A stretch of 64,000 nucleotides of DNA from Isochrysis galbana (lineage: Eukaryota; Haptophyta; Isochrysidales; Isochrysidaceae). This document shows positions 41,515 through 52,602 of this stretch, in pieces. The position numbers were made by a program, and so were the translations under genes. The notes below the pieces were generated by a model. That model made no database searches, was not told where the DNA came from, and saw only the letters and a list, made by a program, of their open reading frames with translations. Within the stretch, counting starts at the first letter, position 1, and each line of letters starts with the position of its first letter. Location of the stretch: assembly GCA_018136815.1 (NCBI GenBank), contig CM030933.1, forward strand, positions 5,782,282-5,846,281. The letters are read 5' to 3'.

Positions 41515-43560
41515 ATGGATGCATCGGGTAACGCGCCGCTGCACAATGCGGCCAAGCAGGGCGATGTGCCCACCATTGTCCGCCTCGTGCAGGCGGGCGC
41601 CGATGTCAACCAGCAGAACAATGTCGGCGCAACGCCGCTCGTCTATGCGGCGATGGGTGGTAAAACCGAGGCGGTCAAGCAGCTGCTGATGCTGCGGGCA
41701 GACTCGCTTCTGACCACGCGTAAGGGTAAAACCGCAATTCTCGTGGCGCAAGAGAAGGGGCACAACGAAGTAGTCGCTCTCATCCAAGCCGCAACAGCTG
41801 GAGCTGCTCCTGTCATGCCTTCCTTCGGTTCGTCGAACTCTGCGCCCCCTTTCGGAGCCCCGGCACAGGCTCCCGCGTTTGGCGCGCCAGCCGCTGGCTT
41901 TGGGGGAGCAGCAAGTCCATTTCCTGCCAAGGCAGCCGCATTTGGTAATGCAGCGGCACCAAGCCTAGGCACGTTTGCGGCTCCCACAACAGCCCCCTCG
42001 ACACCTTTTGGTGCGACTACCACCGGATCGCCCGCCCCAAATACGTTCGGCACGCCCCCAGGAGCTGGTGCTGGCGGGCTTGGTAGTCTCGGAGGCCTGG
42101 GATTGGGAAGCGCACCTGCCCCGGCTTTGGCACTGCCAGCCGTTGCATCACTGAAATCTGGTGCTGGCGGCAATGCGAATGTGGTGACATGGGAAGCCGG
42201 TGCAATGGCAAAGGTCTCATGCAGCGATGATAGTCCCGGTGTGATCCGACTACCGGGATGCCCTGAAGACTCCATAAGCTCCCTTTGTTGGGCGCCGGCA
42301 CCATCTGCGGCCAGGCAACTGCTGTCTGCTGCAGCATGGGATGGGACCGTGCGCGTGTGGGCGCTTTGCCCTGCCAGCGAATCTGAGAAGGGCGGATCGG
42401 CTGCACACATGCTCACGTACACTCACGAGAGGCCCGCACTAGCTTCTGTCTTCTCCTGGAGTGGCGATCGCATCTTCTCCGGCGGCGCAGATGGAACTGT
42501 ACGATCTGTCGATGTGAGTTTCAGAGTATTTAGCTAGAAGGCTACCCGTCAACGTTATAACCTCCTATCCCACTGAGTGTCACTATGGCCCCCAAATGCA
42601 GCCACAAGACCGCCTGATCGCAGTAGTCGTTGGCGAGGACGCTGTCCCAGCGGTCACGATCATTAGCATACATAGGCATACTGCATTGTACCATCCAACA
42701 CTTGTTACTTCCCTCTCAGTCCTACGCTCACCCTTTCCCTTCCTCCTTCTGTTTCAACGCAGCTGGCTTCTGGGTCTTTGTGCGCAGTTGGCTCACACGC
42801 CGCACCTGTTGCTGCAGTCGCCACTTGCGAGGCGCATCCGCACGCTGTGCTCTCCGCATCATGGGACAAAACCCTTGCTGTGTGGGACTTGCGACAGACA
42901 CAGAGCGCAAAGCCCATCACCTCGGTGCCCTTGCCCGGACGCGTGCGCGCTCTCGACCTTAGATGGCCTTACGCGGCGGTGGCTGTTTCTGCGCCTGGGA
43001 GCATTCAGATTATCGACATGCGCCTTTCTCCCGCGACACCCAGGCCGGCTAAGTTGCACCCGCAAATCACACGGTACGCTCCAAAATCGGTAGCCATATT
43101 TCCAGGCAACGATGGCTTCTGTGTGGGGACCTATGATGGGAGAGTAGGCGTGCACTACACGCTCTCCCCAAACGCATCGCCGAAGGGCGACGACTTTAGC
43201 TTTGAATGTCATCGACAAGGGGATAATGAGCAGAAAGTGTACGCCGTCGGGGCCCTCACCTTCATGCCGAGCAGTCCAAATCTACTTGTCACTGCCGGCA
43301 CCGATGGCGAATGTGCAGTATGGGACCTCCAAAAGCGAAAAAGGGAGGCGCTCCTCGTGAAGGCACAGAGTGCAGGCCCAACAGGAGCGCCGATCGGACT
43401 ACCCGCAATTGCCTTTTCTCCCTCCGCAGATATGCTTGCTTATGCTAGGTCTGATGATTGGTCGGGGGGGCAGGCGCAATACGACGCAACAAAAAGTGCG
43501 AAGCACATTAATGATGTTCGAGTTCTGCTCCTCTCAAAAGCGAGGTTGGCGGGTATGTAG
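41515..43560 (+). CDS. Ankyrin-FG-repeat-RAE1 (GLE2) WD40 fusion protein
   Basis: Predicted 598-residue protein. Exons are 41515-42513 and 42763-43560; the 249-bp intron is GT-AG, phase 0, and joins GGADGTVRSVD to LASGSLCAVG. Residues 1-~97 are about three ankyrin repeats (GNAPLHNAAKQGDVPTIVRL, GATPLVYAAMGGKTEAVKQL, GKTAILVAQEKGHNEVVALI). Residues ~98-215 are a nucleoporin-like linker with about seven FG dipeptides (PSFGSSN, PFGAP, AFGAP, PFGATTT, TFGTPP). The rest is a WD40 propeller with RAE1 hallmarks: PEDSISSLCWAP, AAWDGTVRVW, SASWDKTLAVWDLR, YDGRVGVHY, FSFECHRQ, TDGECAVWDL and LAYARSDDWSGGQ. RAE1 acts in nuclear mRNA export and the spindle checkpoint by binding NUP98. RAE1 orthologues normally have only a short N-terminal tail, so both the FG region and the ankyrin block are unusual. 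The propeller family is secure. Confidence 0.85.
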
Positions 43561-44373
43561 AGAGAGGAGTGGCAAGAAATCAAGGGCAGGAGAACTGTGG
43601 ATGGATGACTACGATTTGAATGCCCGCATTCGTGCGCGCGCGGAGCATTGACAGGATTGCTTTAGCTAGCCTTCTCTTCAGCCCCTTTGCGGATGGAGGA
43701 AGGAAGGGCCATAGAGTGAGGAGGATCAAGAAGACGGCGCATCGACGCGCCGATGTGGTCGGCATCCTGCAGCAACCTTTCGCGCGGTTGAAAGCGCTTT
43801 GTTTGGTGTAAGGCTAGTTACCACTTTGATTTGGGCCTAACCGGATATTGTGGGTAGTTCACCCAAGCCTAACTGGTTAGATAGTGGTAGTGACCCCCCC
43901 CTATCTGGTTAGATAGTGGTAGTGCGGAAAAAGATTCTGGGTATTCTGGGTATCCAGATACCCGGCTAGGCTGCTAGGGCGTCCACGCCCCCACATATTT
44001 GCACCATATACTAGCACCATACACCATATATAAAACCCCAACACGTCTCCAACAGGCCTATTCAAGCCCAGTCTCCAACTCCAACCAAGGTTTAGGTTTA
44101 AGCTTTTTGCTTTTTGCTTTTTGAATTTGCTCCACAATTCAAAATCCACCACATGTTTGTACCTAGAGCAATGCCCGCATCACCTCCTCCGCCCAAAAAC
44201 TTTTTCAGAGCCTCATCGGTCGTGCACGCGCAAGGCACCGTCGCCCGTACCGCCCAAGCCGCGCGCACACCCATCCTCGCCCTCTACGCAGGCGGCGTAG
44301 GTGTGTCAGAGCAAGGCTGATCTCACTCTCACTCTCTGTTGTTTGGAGATTGCCTGCGAGGGCTTGCCGGCAG

Positions 44374-44606
44374 CTGAGAATGTTTTGGACGAATCTTCCT
44401 GCCGTCGGCCGAGGAGAGGAGGACGGGGAGAGAGAGAGAGAGTCTCGCAGGGCGACTGCAGAACGAGAAGTCGAAGTCATGCCGGTATATTACCTTAAAC
44501 GAGCCAACAACTATAGCAACAGCAAAAACAAAATTCGAATCGCAAATTTCGAGACCAAAATCTTCAAACCTGGACTTGAGACCATGGGGAATCCGAATCT
44601 GTGTGT
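44374..44606. repeat. Dispersed repeat, inverted copy at 13015-13247
   Basis: Shares GAATGTTTTGGA, CCGTCGGCCGAGGAGAGGAG, ATTACCTTAAACGAGCCAAC, AAATTTCGAGACCAAAATCT and CTTGAGACCATGGGG with the reverse complement of the copy at 13 kb. Confidence 0.7.
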
Positions 44607-45083
44607 CTTGTGCGTCAGTGGCAACACGGGGAACTGTTCAATTGTGATGTGAGCGCGTACCTTACACGAATATTCATGCCTACAGCCTACAGCCTTCAGA
44701 TAGGCAGGAATACAACAAGGTGAAGGCGCCCTCGTTGGCGCCGAGGAAACACGTGCCACATACTGGGCGTAGCTACGTTTCAAAGAAATCGTCAAGGCGG
44801 TGGAGCCGCCCGACACGGCGCTGCATCGGGCGGGAATCAAATGCCAAATGTAGCTTAGATATCAAGGAACCGATCACCCCGTACCCCGCGGGCGCGACCG
44901 CAAATTCTTTACGGGTAGAGCGTGAACGCGCGTGACGGAAGCAGGGGGGGAGGGGGGAGGGGGCGAATCGCACGCATTTCTTGGCAAAGATTTTCGTAGT
45001 GGCAGGTGCAGGTGGCCCCCCTGGAGGTTTTTCATTGGGCATCGCGCCACGGTCCAAAAATGCAGCCCAAACCTCACTAGTAG

Positions 45084-45260
45084 TTAAAAAGCCCCTGTTT
45101 GATCGCCCTATGTATGTAAACGAACCTGAGGTTGATCAGTCTCTTGGCAAGGGGGTGGGTGGATTCCTTCCCCACACAGCAAGGGAGAAGTGGAGAGAGT
45201 GGAAGGCTCGTGCCCCCCCCCCCCCGAGTGAACCAAGTACAAAATTAGTTGAGTGTATTC
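45084..45260. repeat. TIR motif next to a GC-rich family 3' end
   Basis: TTAAAAAGCCCCTGTTTGATCGCCCTA at 45084-45110 is a terminal-motif copy on the minus strand. 45125-45260 resembles the end of the 35.6-kb element (GAGTGGAGAGAG-like, GGCTCGTGCCCCCCC, AACCAAGTACAAAATTAGTT), so two families are juxtaposed. Confidence 0.55.
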
Positions 45261-45467
45261 TGTAGAAGTCTGTCCGCACTGGAAAAGAGAAATTCCGAGG
45301 TCGTTTTTTGTAGGCAGCAAAGCCCCCGAGGAACGAAACCGAGGTGGGGATTGGCCGCCGGAGTCCCAATTATCATGCTGAGGATTGCTTCAGTTTTGAA
45401 TGCACAACCTCACGTCATCAACATGCAGCTCGCTACTCGTCCGTATACTTCCCGCGACCGACCGTTA

Positions 45468-46889
45468 TCATGCCCCGGCCCATGCCACCCAGCAAGGATC
45501 TCCCGCCCATCCCATTCCACCGACACTTCGAGCTTGCAATAGTCTACCCACCAAATGTTTGCCGTCAAGCTCCGTTGCTGAACGAGGAGATCCCTGTAAT
45601 CTCAAGTGGTTGTCACGGTGCAGAGCTTGGCGCGATGTGCCAGGTGGCCTCGTTTCCGCCTTTTGCCACTCACGTTCTGCTGCTAGTCGGCCTGACCGGT
45701 GGTGCATCAGATCTTGACTACGGCTGACCTTGGCGTTTGCTGCTTGCCGTACTGCGACGCCAGCGGATAGTGGGCGCGACTGCAGATATCTTGGTGCGAC
45801 ATGTGCCCAGCGATCCTTTGGCTCGCGCCGAGCGCTGGCCGCTCGCTGACGTGGCGCTGACTGCTCAAGATCAGCGGCTGTGAAAGGAATGCGCGGTTCA
45901 TGTCTTCGTGCTGGTTTGATTGCGTTTTCTCTAAGACCGTCTTGTCGCAAAATCTCGCCCACCACACTTTGTTGGTGATCACGTCGGATTGGCCTGGCAC
46001 AAAAATCGGCGTATCGTGCTCGTGCTTCTCCTATATCCCCGTCTTGCGTGCCTAGCTGCACTGTCAGCGTACTGAAAGATCCGCCCTCGTCACCGCGCAA
46101 TGCTCTCGCCACTCCCGACGAGTTGTGATGGAGATTACGCCATTGCACTCCATGTGAGTCGTTGGCCTCCACCCTATTGACTGGCCGCATAGCGAGCTTC
46201 TCGTCAACCCCGCGTGCCAACCTCGACGAACTTGGTAACCCGCCACTATTCACGTCATCATGATTGGCTGGCTCAGTGGCTGAACTGGCGTAGGAATCCC
46301 CGGCAAGGAGAGCGGCAACACCCGTGGATGGTGGCCTAACAGTGGGCCGTCCTTGCACGAAAGGCTCTGAGGGACGCTCTCCTGCGGTAATGCTAGCTAT
46401 ATCATCGCGCTTTCTCGCCAAATGTGGTTCGAGGCGCCGTTCAAGCTGTCTCCTCTGCGCCTGCGTTGCGACCAGTGCCTCATCCAGTTGGCGCATTCGC
46501 ACCATGCTTGCTCTCTCACAGTGCGTCATACACGGCAATGGATCTGGTGAGGTGGACGTAGCGCGATGAAACGAGGCAGCTTGGTCTTGACGACTCCGAG
46601 TCGCAGGTGCAGCGATCGTTACATCCGGAGGGTTTCTAGCTCTTTGCCTGGCCTCAGCAGCAGTTGCCGTCTTGCGCTTCGCTTCAGCAGTGGCCTCTAG
46701 GTGGCTGGCCTCTGGAGCAGGTGCCCTCCGGGTGACCTCCGCTGCTGCGGTTGCCTTGCGGCTCGCCTCAGCGGCTGCCACCTTGCGGCTCACCTCTGCT
46801 TCGGCACGCGCTTCTGCCTGTCGTCGTGAGACCCCCTCTCGGAGGAGAGAGACGCTCTCGATCTGGCTGAGCGGCAGTACGACGGGCAT
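45468..46889 (-). CDS. Ala-rich coiled-coil protein of unknown function
   Basis: 473-codon frame from MPVVLPLSQIESVSLLREGV. Residues ~25-105 form a charged Ala-rich coiled coil of repeating units (SRKVAAAEASRKATAAAEVT, ATAEAKRKTATAAEARQRA), followed by a short helix (RQLDEALVATQAQRRQLERR) and a long Arg/Ser-rich, probably disordered tail. The frame stays open to 47144, but upstream codons are poly-G/E simple sequence and the start at 46889 follows it. The C-terminal ~25 residues (Gly/Trp-rich) look unlike the rest, so the true 3' end may differ. No family recognised. Confidence 0.5.
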   Translation of the reverse strand: MPVVLPLSQIESVSLLREGVSRRQAEARAEAEVSRKVAAAEASRKATAAAEVTRRAPAPEASHLEATAEAKRKTATAAEARQRARNPPDVTIAAPATRSRQDQAASFHRATSTSPDPLPCMTHCERASMVRMRQLDEALVATQAQRRQLERRLEPHLARKRDDIASITAGERPSEPFVQGRPTVRPPSTGVAALLAGDSYASSATEPANHDDVNSGGLPSSSRLARGVDEKLAMRPVNRVEANDSHGVQWRNLHHNSSGVARALRGDEGGSFSTLTVQLGTQDGDIGEARARYADFCARPIRRDHQQSVVGEILRQDGLRENAIKPARRHEPRIPFTAADLEQSAPRQRAASARREPKDRWAHVAPRYLQSRPLSAGVAVRQAANAKVSRSQDLMHHRSGRLAAEREWQKAETRPPGTSRQALHRDNHLRLQGSPRSATELDGKHLVGRLLQARSVGGMGWAGDPCWVAWAGA

Positions 46890-47876
46890 CTCGAGTCCAG
46901 GGGGAGCAAGAGATCTTCCCCGCCCTCCCCCCTTGCCTGCTTCTTCCTCTCCCGCTCTTCCCCCTGCCAGCCAGCTCCGGCTGCTCCCTCCCTCCCGTCC
47001 TCCCCTCCCCTCCCTGCCCCGCTTTTCCTCTCCGCCCCCCCCCCCCCCCTCCCCGACGGCCGCGAGCAGTTGAGAGGAGGGCGAGAGAGAGGGGAAGCGA
47101 CCGCTGGGCCTCTTGTGTTCCCTTCCAGAGTTTAGAGATATCACAAGGGCTTTATGTGAATGTCTGGGGCTCTGGCCGTTCGTTCTACTACCACTAATGT
47201 GCGAGAGAGCCAGGGAGCACCAACGGCCAGAGGGAGGTTTTCCGCGGAGGAGAGGAATAATAGACTCACTGTACAGGGGAGAGGAGAGAGGAAGAAGGAG
47301 TGAGAGAAAGGGAAGAATAGATATGAGGTGAGGAAGAGGGGAGAGAGAGAGATGAGGGAGGAGAGATGATGAGAGAGAGAAGAGAGGAGAGATGATGAGA
47401 GAGAGAAGAGAGGAGAGAGGGAGAGAGGAAGAGAGGAGAGAGCGAGAGAGGAAGAGAGGAGTGAGTAGAAGAACAGTAAGCGTACTCCTACCTACTCCTG
47501 CACTCCTATATTTTGTACTCTACTCTACTCTAAGTACTCCTACTCTGTGCACTGATCATTCTGGAGCTAGACTTCTTCAATTTCAGAAACGAAAAGATCA
47601 GAAACGAAAGATGAGGAGATGAGTACCTAAAGACTGAAGTAGACTACGAGCGGACTGTCCTCCTCGTCGCAGGACGGAAGCACAACGAGAGGAGAAGGGT
47701 CGGGGAGAGGAGGGGGGAGGGCAGGGAGGGAGGGCGCTGGACGAGCGGATCGACGTCGCGGTGGAGAGAGAATAGAGGCTGACCGAGAGCGAGGAGGAGG
47801 GGGGAGGTGAGGGAGGGGGGTTCACTCTTCCCTGTAGCGTCTGCCTTGTCGGACAGCCGCTCGTGGGTGCGAGTGG
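46890..47876. promoter_or_regulatory. Divergent intergenic region with C run and GA microsatellite
   Basis: Lies between the starts of two divergent genes. It contains a C-rich run at 47034-47053 (~150 bp before the minus-strand start), a GAGA microsatellite at 47337-47465, and G-rich sequence at 47700-47822 leading up to the aconitase X start. Shared promoter function is inferred. Confidence 0.35.
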
Positions 47877-50562
47877 ATGCTGGTTGGGGCGGTGGTGCGG
47901 AGGGAGGTGGGCTTCCGTCGGTGTGTGCGCAGCTTGTGCACGCTGCGCGGCCAACCGCTGGTTCGAGGCGCCGCTGCCGGCGCTCTCCTCCACTCTAGGG
48001 TCGCACTCAGCTTCTGGGGCAGCGTGGACCCCGCGCAGGGCAGCGTGACTGAGCCGCATCACCCGCTGCACCGTCAGCGGCTCAAGGGCACAGTCCTGGT
48101 GCTCCCTTGCGGCCGCGGCTCGAGCACCTCGAGCCAGGTGCTCCTGCAGCTCATGCTCAATGGCCACGCGCCCGCCGCTATTCTCCTGCGCGACCCGGAC
48201 CCCATACTCTGTGTCGGAGCGATTGTGGCGCACGAGATGTTTGACAAATCAATGCCAATCATTGTCGTCGGCGAGGACGGATTCAACAAGCTAGCCGGAC
48301 ACAAGAGCGCCGCTATTGATATTGATGGTTCCGTGCGCCTCTTTCAGGGCAACATCACTCAAAGTTCTGAGGCAGCAGCATTGTGCGCTCAAGCTCAAGG
48401 CAGCCGTGGCCATGCGCCATTGACCGCCTCTAAGGAAATGCCACGCTCACTTGAGGGGACGCTTTCGCTCGATGACACGGAGCGCGCCATGCTAGAAGGC
48501 TTCAAAGGAAGGGCGGTGCAGCTAGCCATGAGAATTGTCCAGCGTGCAGCAGAAGCACAAGGTGCTAAGCATCTTGTCCCCGTTACTCAGGTACGAGCCT
48601 GCCGTACATTTGCCATCCCTGCGCAGATGTGGGTTGGGGTTGATCAGCACACCTGACAATCCTTAGCCGTGTCCCATGCACTTGCACCTGCAGGCACACA
48701 TTGATAGTTGCATGTGGATCTCTCATGCTAGCTTACTCTTCGTGCAACGTCTGGTCGCACTAGGCGGATCCGTTGCTGTCCCAACAACGTTGAACTCCGC
48801 TTCCGTCGACATGTCGAGGTGGAGGGAAATGAGCGTCCCACCAACTTTTGGAGAAGCAGCAAGTGCTCTTGGTCAGTACTGCTTGATGGGGCCCTGCCAT
48901 GTGCCAGAAGATGCCAGGGTGCAATGAAGAGGCTGGACGGAGTGCGAGGCCGTGATGATTTGGGTCATGGACTTATCTCCCAGTGCTCGTATTACGTTCT
49001 TGTCCACGATAGTTGTATTCAAATCTTGCCTTTCCGTAGGGAAGGCATATGCTGAGCTTGGCGCTCGACCTACATTCACTTGCGCGCCATATTTGCTCGA
49101 TTCGGCGCCACGACGAGGTACGTGCTGCTGGCTTAGACATCCTAGGTGGTCTCATGAGCTCGCACCTAGTCATCGAACGATCGCTCCTGCACTTACCTAT
49201 CACTTGTGAGACCTTCCTCGCTTTCTTGGCATAGGGGAGCACATCGGATGGGGGGAATCGAACGCGGTCGTCTACGCCAATTCGGTTCTAGGAGCGAGGA
49301 CCCAAAAGTACGCGTGCAATAGAGACCTTGTTGGATTACTTGGCTCAGCTTTCTATAGCCGGGTGGATTCATCGTAAGCCTAGGAGATTTAACGGAACGA
49401 TTGTAGAGCAGTGTGGCCATGGATTTTTGCTAGGGGATGTCCTTCGCGCGAATTCAGCCTTGCGAGCAGACCTGCTCGCTAATTCGCGTGCCTGAAATGA
49501 GGTTCCGTGTGAAACGGTTCAACCTACTCACCGCGTGTACATAGGTATGCCGACTTTTTGGACGTTTGTATTGCAATCACAGGCCGCGCACCTGCCGCTG
49601 GCGCTCACTTGGAAGAGGAACGGCGGCCTACCATTCTGCTGCAACTTTGTGAAGTCGATTTTCACCCACAACGTCTTGCAAGTGTCATGGATGATACGTT
49701 TTGGCCCTTGCTAGGCCATGTTTGCGGCGCGGTCGCCGGCTCACGAGTACCTCTTATCCTTGGGCTTGAAGACTTCAAGCCAAGTCGTGATGATTTGAAG
49801 GCATTTTGCGCTGCTTTCGGCACAACGGGTGGCGCACCCCTCTGCCACATTCATGGGCATACTCCTGAATCGGAGGATGTCATCAGAGGCGCTTTTCCCG
49901 TCCTTGCGGAAACACGGCTGGCCCAAGTGCATGCAGATGCTTTCAGGAAATCCCGAACCGCCTTGGACCACACAAGTGGAGATCGACCGCGTGATGCGTA
50001 TCTCAGTGATAAGGATCGCGAGACGATAATCATACGGATGTCCGACCTTGGCAACGCCTTTGATCTTCTAGACGGACGGGAGGCAATACCTCCCCATGTG
50101 AATGTGGACATACCGCGTGAAGGCGACGATGAGGCTATTCAACTAGTTGCACTCGGGAATCCACACCTCTCATTGGATGAATTGGCAAAGCTTGCTTCTT
50201 TGACACGCGGGCACCGCTGTCATCCCGAGGTTCGTTTTGTGATCACGGTTGGCCGCGACGTATTCGCAGTTGCCGCATCTGCAGGTTATACGTCTCAGAT
50301 TGAGCGCTTCGGCGCCCTCATTGTCACAGATACTTGTTGGTGCATGATCGAGGAGCCGATAGTGCCTGTAAATGCGCGAACAATACTCACCAACTCCGCC
50401 AAGTATGCACATTATGCACCCGGCCTAAGCGGGCGCCGTGCGCGCCTCACAAGTCTCTCCAATTGCGTGCGTGCCGCCGTAAACGGTCGCTTGAAGCGGA
50501 ATTCCCGCCCTTGTTGGCTCGTCAGTCCCGGCGCTCGGCAAGCCTATGTAAACGCTATGTGA
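47877..50562 (+). CDS. Aconitase X (swivel + DUF521), possible hydroxyproline dehydratase
   Basis: Predicted 686-residue protein with five exons: 47877-48590, 48694-48871, 49040-49117, 49235-49307 and 49545-50562. Introns are 103, 168, 117 and 237 bp, phases 0, 1, 1 and 2; each join restores family sequence. The swivel (DUF126) domain is N-terminal: LSFWGSVDPAQG, VLVLPCGRGSSTSSQVLL (catalytic Ser region near 81-84), APAAILLRDPDPIL. The catalytic DUF521 domain follows: SLDDTERAMLEGFKGRAVQL, AHIDSCMW, GGSVAVPTTLNSASVDM, ELGARPTFTCAPYLL, GWGESNAVVYANSVLGART, YADFLDVCIAITGRAP, TDTCWCMIEEP and NSAKYAHYAPGLSG. The TCAPY and TDTCW cysteines fit Fe-S ligands of the family. AcnX members include cis-3-hydroxy-L-proline dehydratase and archaeal mevalonate 5-phosphate dehydratase; the substrate here is not determined. 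The Arg-rich N-terminus (VVRREVGFRRCVRSLCTLRG) suggests a mitochondrial presequence. Confidence 0.9.
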
Positions 50563-51796
50563 AAGGTCATTCTTCGCCCGCCCTCGCACCCGTCGCAACA
50601 TCTTATCGAACCGGTACCGCAGCGAGGACTAGGCCGGCGTATGCCAACAGTAGCGCAGCTGACGCGTGCATGGCTACCAGTACACATCAAGATATATTCC
50701 CCTACATTCACACACATGCACATCAGCTAAGTTTATAGCTTGTATCACACGAGGAGGCGCCTCGTGCCCTCCCCCTTGGCCTTGGCCTCAGGCTCCAACT
50801 CTCCTCCGGGGGCCCTGTCGGTCAACCTCGGACTCTACCCGCTTGCCGGAGCTAAGCATTCCATCACATCAACATCAATGCAACTAGTTGCACATCGCGT
50901 CGAGGTGGCTAGACGCGCAAGCACGGTGGCCCCGCGGGGGAGCCGCACCGAAAAAAACGCGTGGAAGGGGGGTGGGGTTCGAGACGAGCTTTTTTTATGG
51001 GGGGATGTGAGACCGGGGGGGGGGAGGGGGGGGGGCAGGGCGGGCAATGCTCGAGCTGGTGGGCAACGAGGAACGAACGGCAAAAAAGTCAAAATCAAAA
51101 ATTAGCACAAAACACGACTTACGGGCTACGCGACGGCGATGGCCATTTTCGCAATCGACAATACTCGAACAATTGGTGACATAGTATCGCGTATTCGACA
51201 GGCCATCCTTCCGATTTCTTTGATCGTACTGGTCACCCGCATGGGAGTCTTCATGTGGTGGAGAGGCGCACCCTGAGGTTTCCCAAACCACGCAAGTTGT
51301 CCACAGGCGACGGCGCGCACCTAAAAGACCTAAAACCATCGATGGACCGTGGACCGTCGCGGCCCATCGATGCGGGGAAACTCGCTGCCCATAGAAATAT
51401 GTATGTTGATCAAATTACCAATGTGTAAAGAAAATATAACCACAATCGATGGTCCACTTTCGACGGAACGCGACCTCAGCGATCAACGACCACTTATTTG
51501 GCTTGCTGCTCCTTGTCTCCGATCCCAACACGGCTGCTAAAGCCATGTGCAGAGTGAGGGTTAAGACAGCAACAGGGACCATCACAAAGCTCTAATCCCT
51601 TGCCATGGACAGGCATTCCGAATTTCATCATGGTCTACATTGATCTAACGAATTGACATGTGTTGAATGAAAGTCCATGCACGCAGGGAACAAGAGCACT
51701 CATTTCAATTTCTTAATCTTGCCAGAGGCACTTGGTCCACACATGAATGAAAGTAAGGAATAGAGCGGCAAAATGTGTGCGCCCAGAAGGGTGAGC
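50563..51796. other. Intergenic region
   Basis: No gene recognised. 50725-50800 (CTAAGTTTATAGCTTG, GAGGCGCCTCGTGCCCTCCC) is loosely like the GC-rich family ends. G runs occur at 51015-51037. An ATCGATGG...CCATCGAT arrangement lies at 51337-51371. Confidence 0.4.
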
Positions 51797-52602
51797 TTAG
51801 AAAGTGGCATCTCCCCAGTACGTGCCCCAAGTGTCACCAGAGACAGCCTCTTGAGCAAGGAATCCGGCGGCAGCAATCATTGCCAGGCGTCCATGCGAGA
51901 GCTCCTTCTCTTGCATCAAACGAAACTCGTCCGGGTCCGATGGCGCGAGGCCTAGAGGGTCGAAGCCTAAATCACCCGGTTCGTAGCCCTCGCGAAGAGC
52001 GCTGTCAGCCTTTCCCGTCTCAGGGTTGACCTTTGCCCAGCCCTTCTGGATCCGGAAGAGCTCAGCACGTCCAATGCCGATCGTCATCACGATCCATAGC
52101 CAGTATGGAAGCTGGGGAATCTGCTCGATGGCTGGGCCGTTATCGCCGGAGAAAAGCGGGTGAAATTTCTCTTGCACAATGAAGCCGAGGGATGCGAGCA
52201 TCGCGACTCGCCCATGAGTAGTTTCCGCCTCGCGAAGTCGGTAGACCTCGAGCTTATCCTTGCCCTTGAGAAATCCAGCTGGATCGAACTCGCCCAAGAT
52301 GTTGGCGCCGCCCGGGAGGCCGTAAGCAAATTCATCGTTGGCAGCCATACGAGGCTGCACCTTGGGCGCCGCCTGGTGATATGTGAGGGGCAGTTTGTGA
52401 GGCGCCGAGCGGCCAGGTGGTATGCACATGGCCGTAGAGCAGGCATGTGCTGGTGCCAGACGTCACGTTCAGGGCCGTGGTGCAGGCATCTAGTGAGAAG
52501 TGTGCAAACGGCCCTCGGTGAGTCAGCGCGCACCGAGGCGAAGCCGGCGATGGCGGTCGAGGGGAGAGAGGCGAGCGTCATCATGATGAGTAGGGGGCGC
52601 AA
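51797..52602 (-). CDS. Fucoxanthin-chlorophyll a/c-type light-harvesting protein
   Basis: Predicted 214-residue plastid antenna protein. Exons are 52602-52534 and 52372-51797; the 161-bp intron 52533-52373 is phase 0. Exon 1 encodes exactly the 23-residue signal peptide (MRPLLIMMTLASLPSTAIAG FAS) and exon 2 begins AAPKVQPRMAAND. Three thylakoid helices follow: helix A with EAETTHGRVAMLASLGF (chlorophyll-ligand Glu/His/Arg), helix B LPYWLWIVMTIGIGRAELF, and helix C with EKELSHGRLAMIAAAGFLAQ. GLPGGANILGEFDPAGFL and PGDLGFDPLGLAPSD are typical loops. It binds chlorophyll a/c and carotenoid and feeds the photosystems. The signal peptide marks import into a plastid with extra membranes, the main clue to the organism. 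A G tract (52699-52728) lies ~100 bp upstream. Confidence 0.93.

Larger units (their letters stand above)
43561..45467. other. Intergenic region with several dispersed repeats
   Basis: No gene recognised. Includes a CTGGTTAGATAGTGGTAGTG duplication at 43876 and 43905, the repeat at 44374-44606, the TIR motif at 45084-45110 and the GC-rich family 3' end at 45125-45260. Confidence 0.5.

Noticed and set aside
41643-42422. 259-codon minus-strand frame opposite the ankyrin-FG-RAE1 exon
   Set aside because: Clear shadow of the + strand gene, whose repeats and WD40 motifs are unambiguous.
47598-48233. Minus-strand frame at the 5' end of aconitase X
   Set aside because: Antisense to the conserved swivel domain; no independent support.
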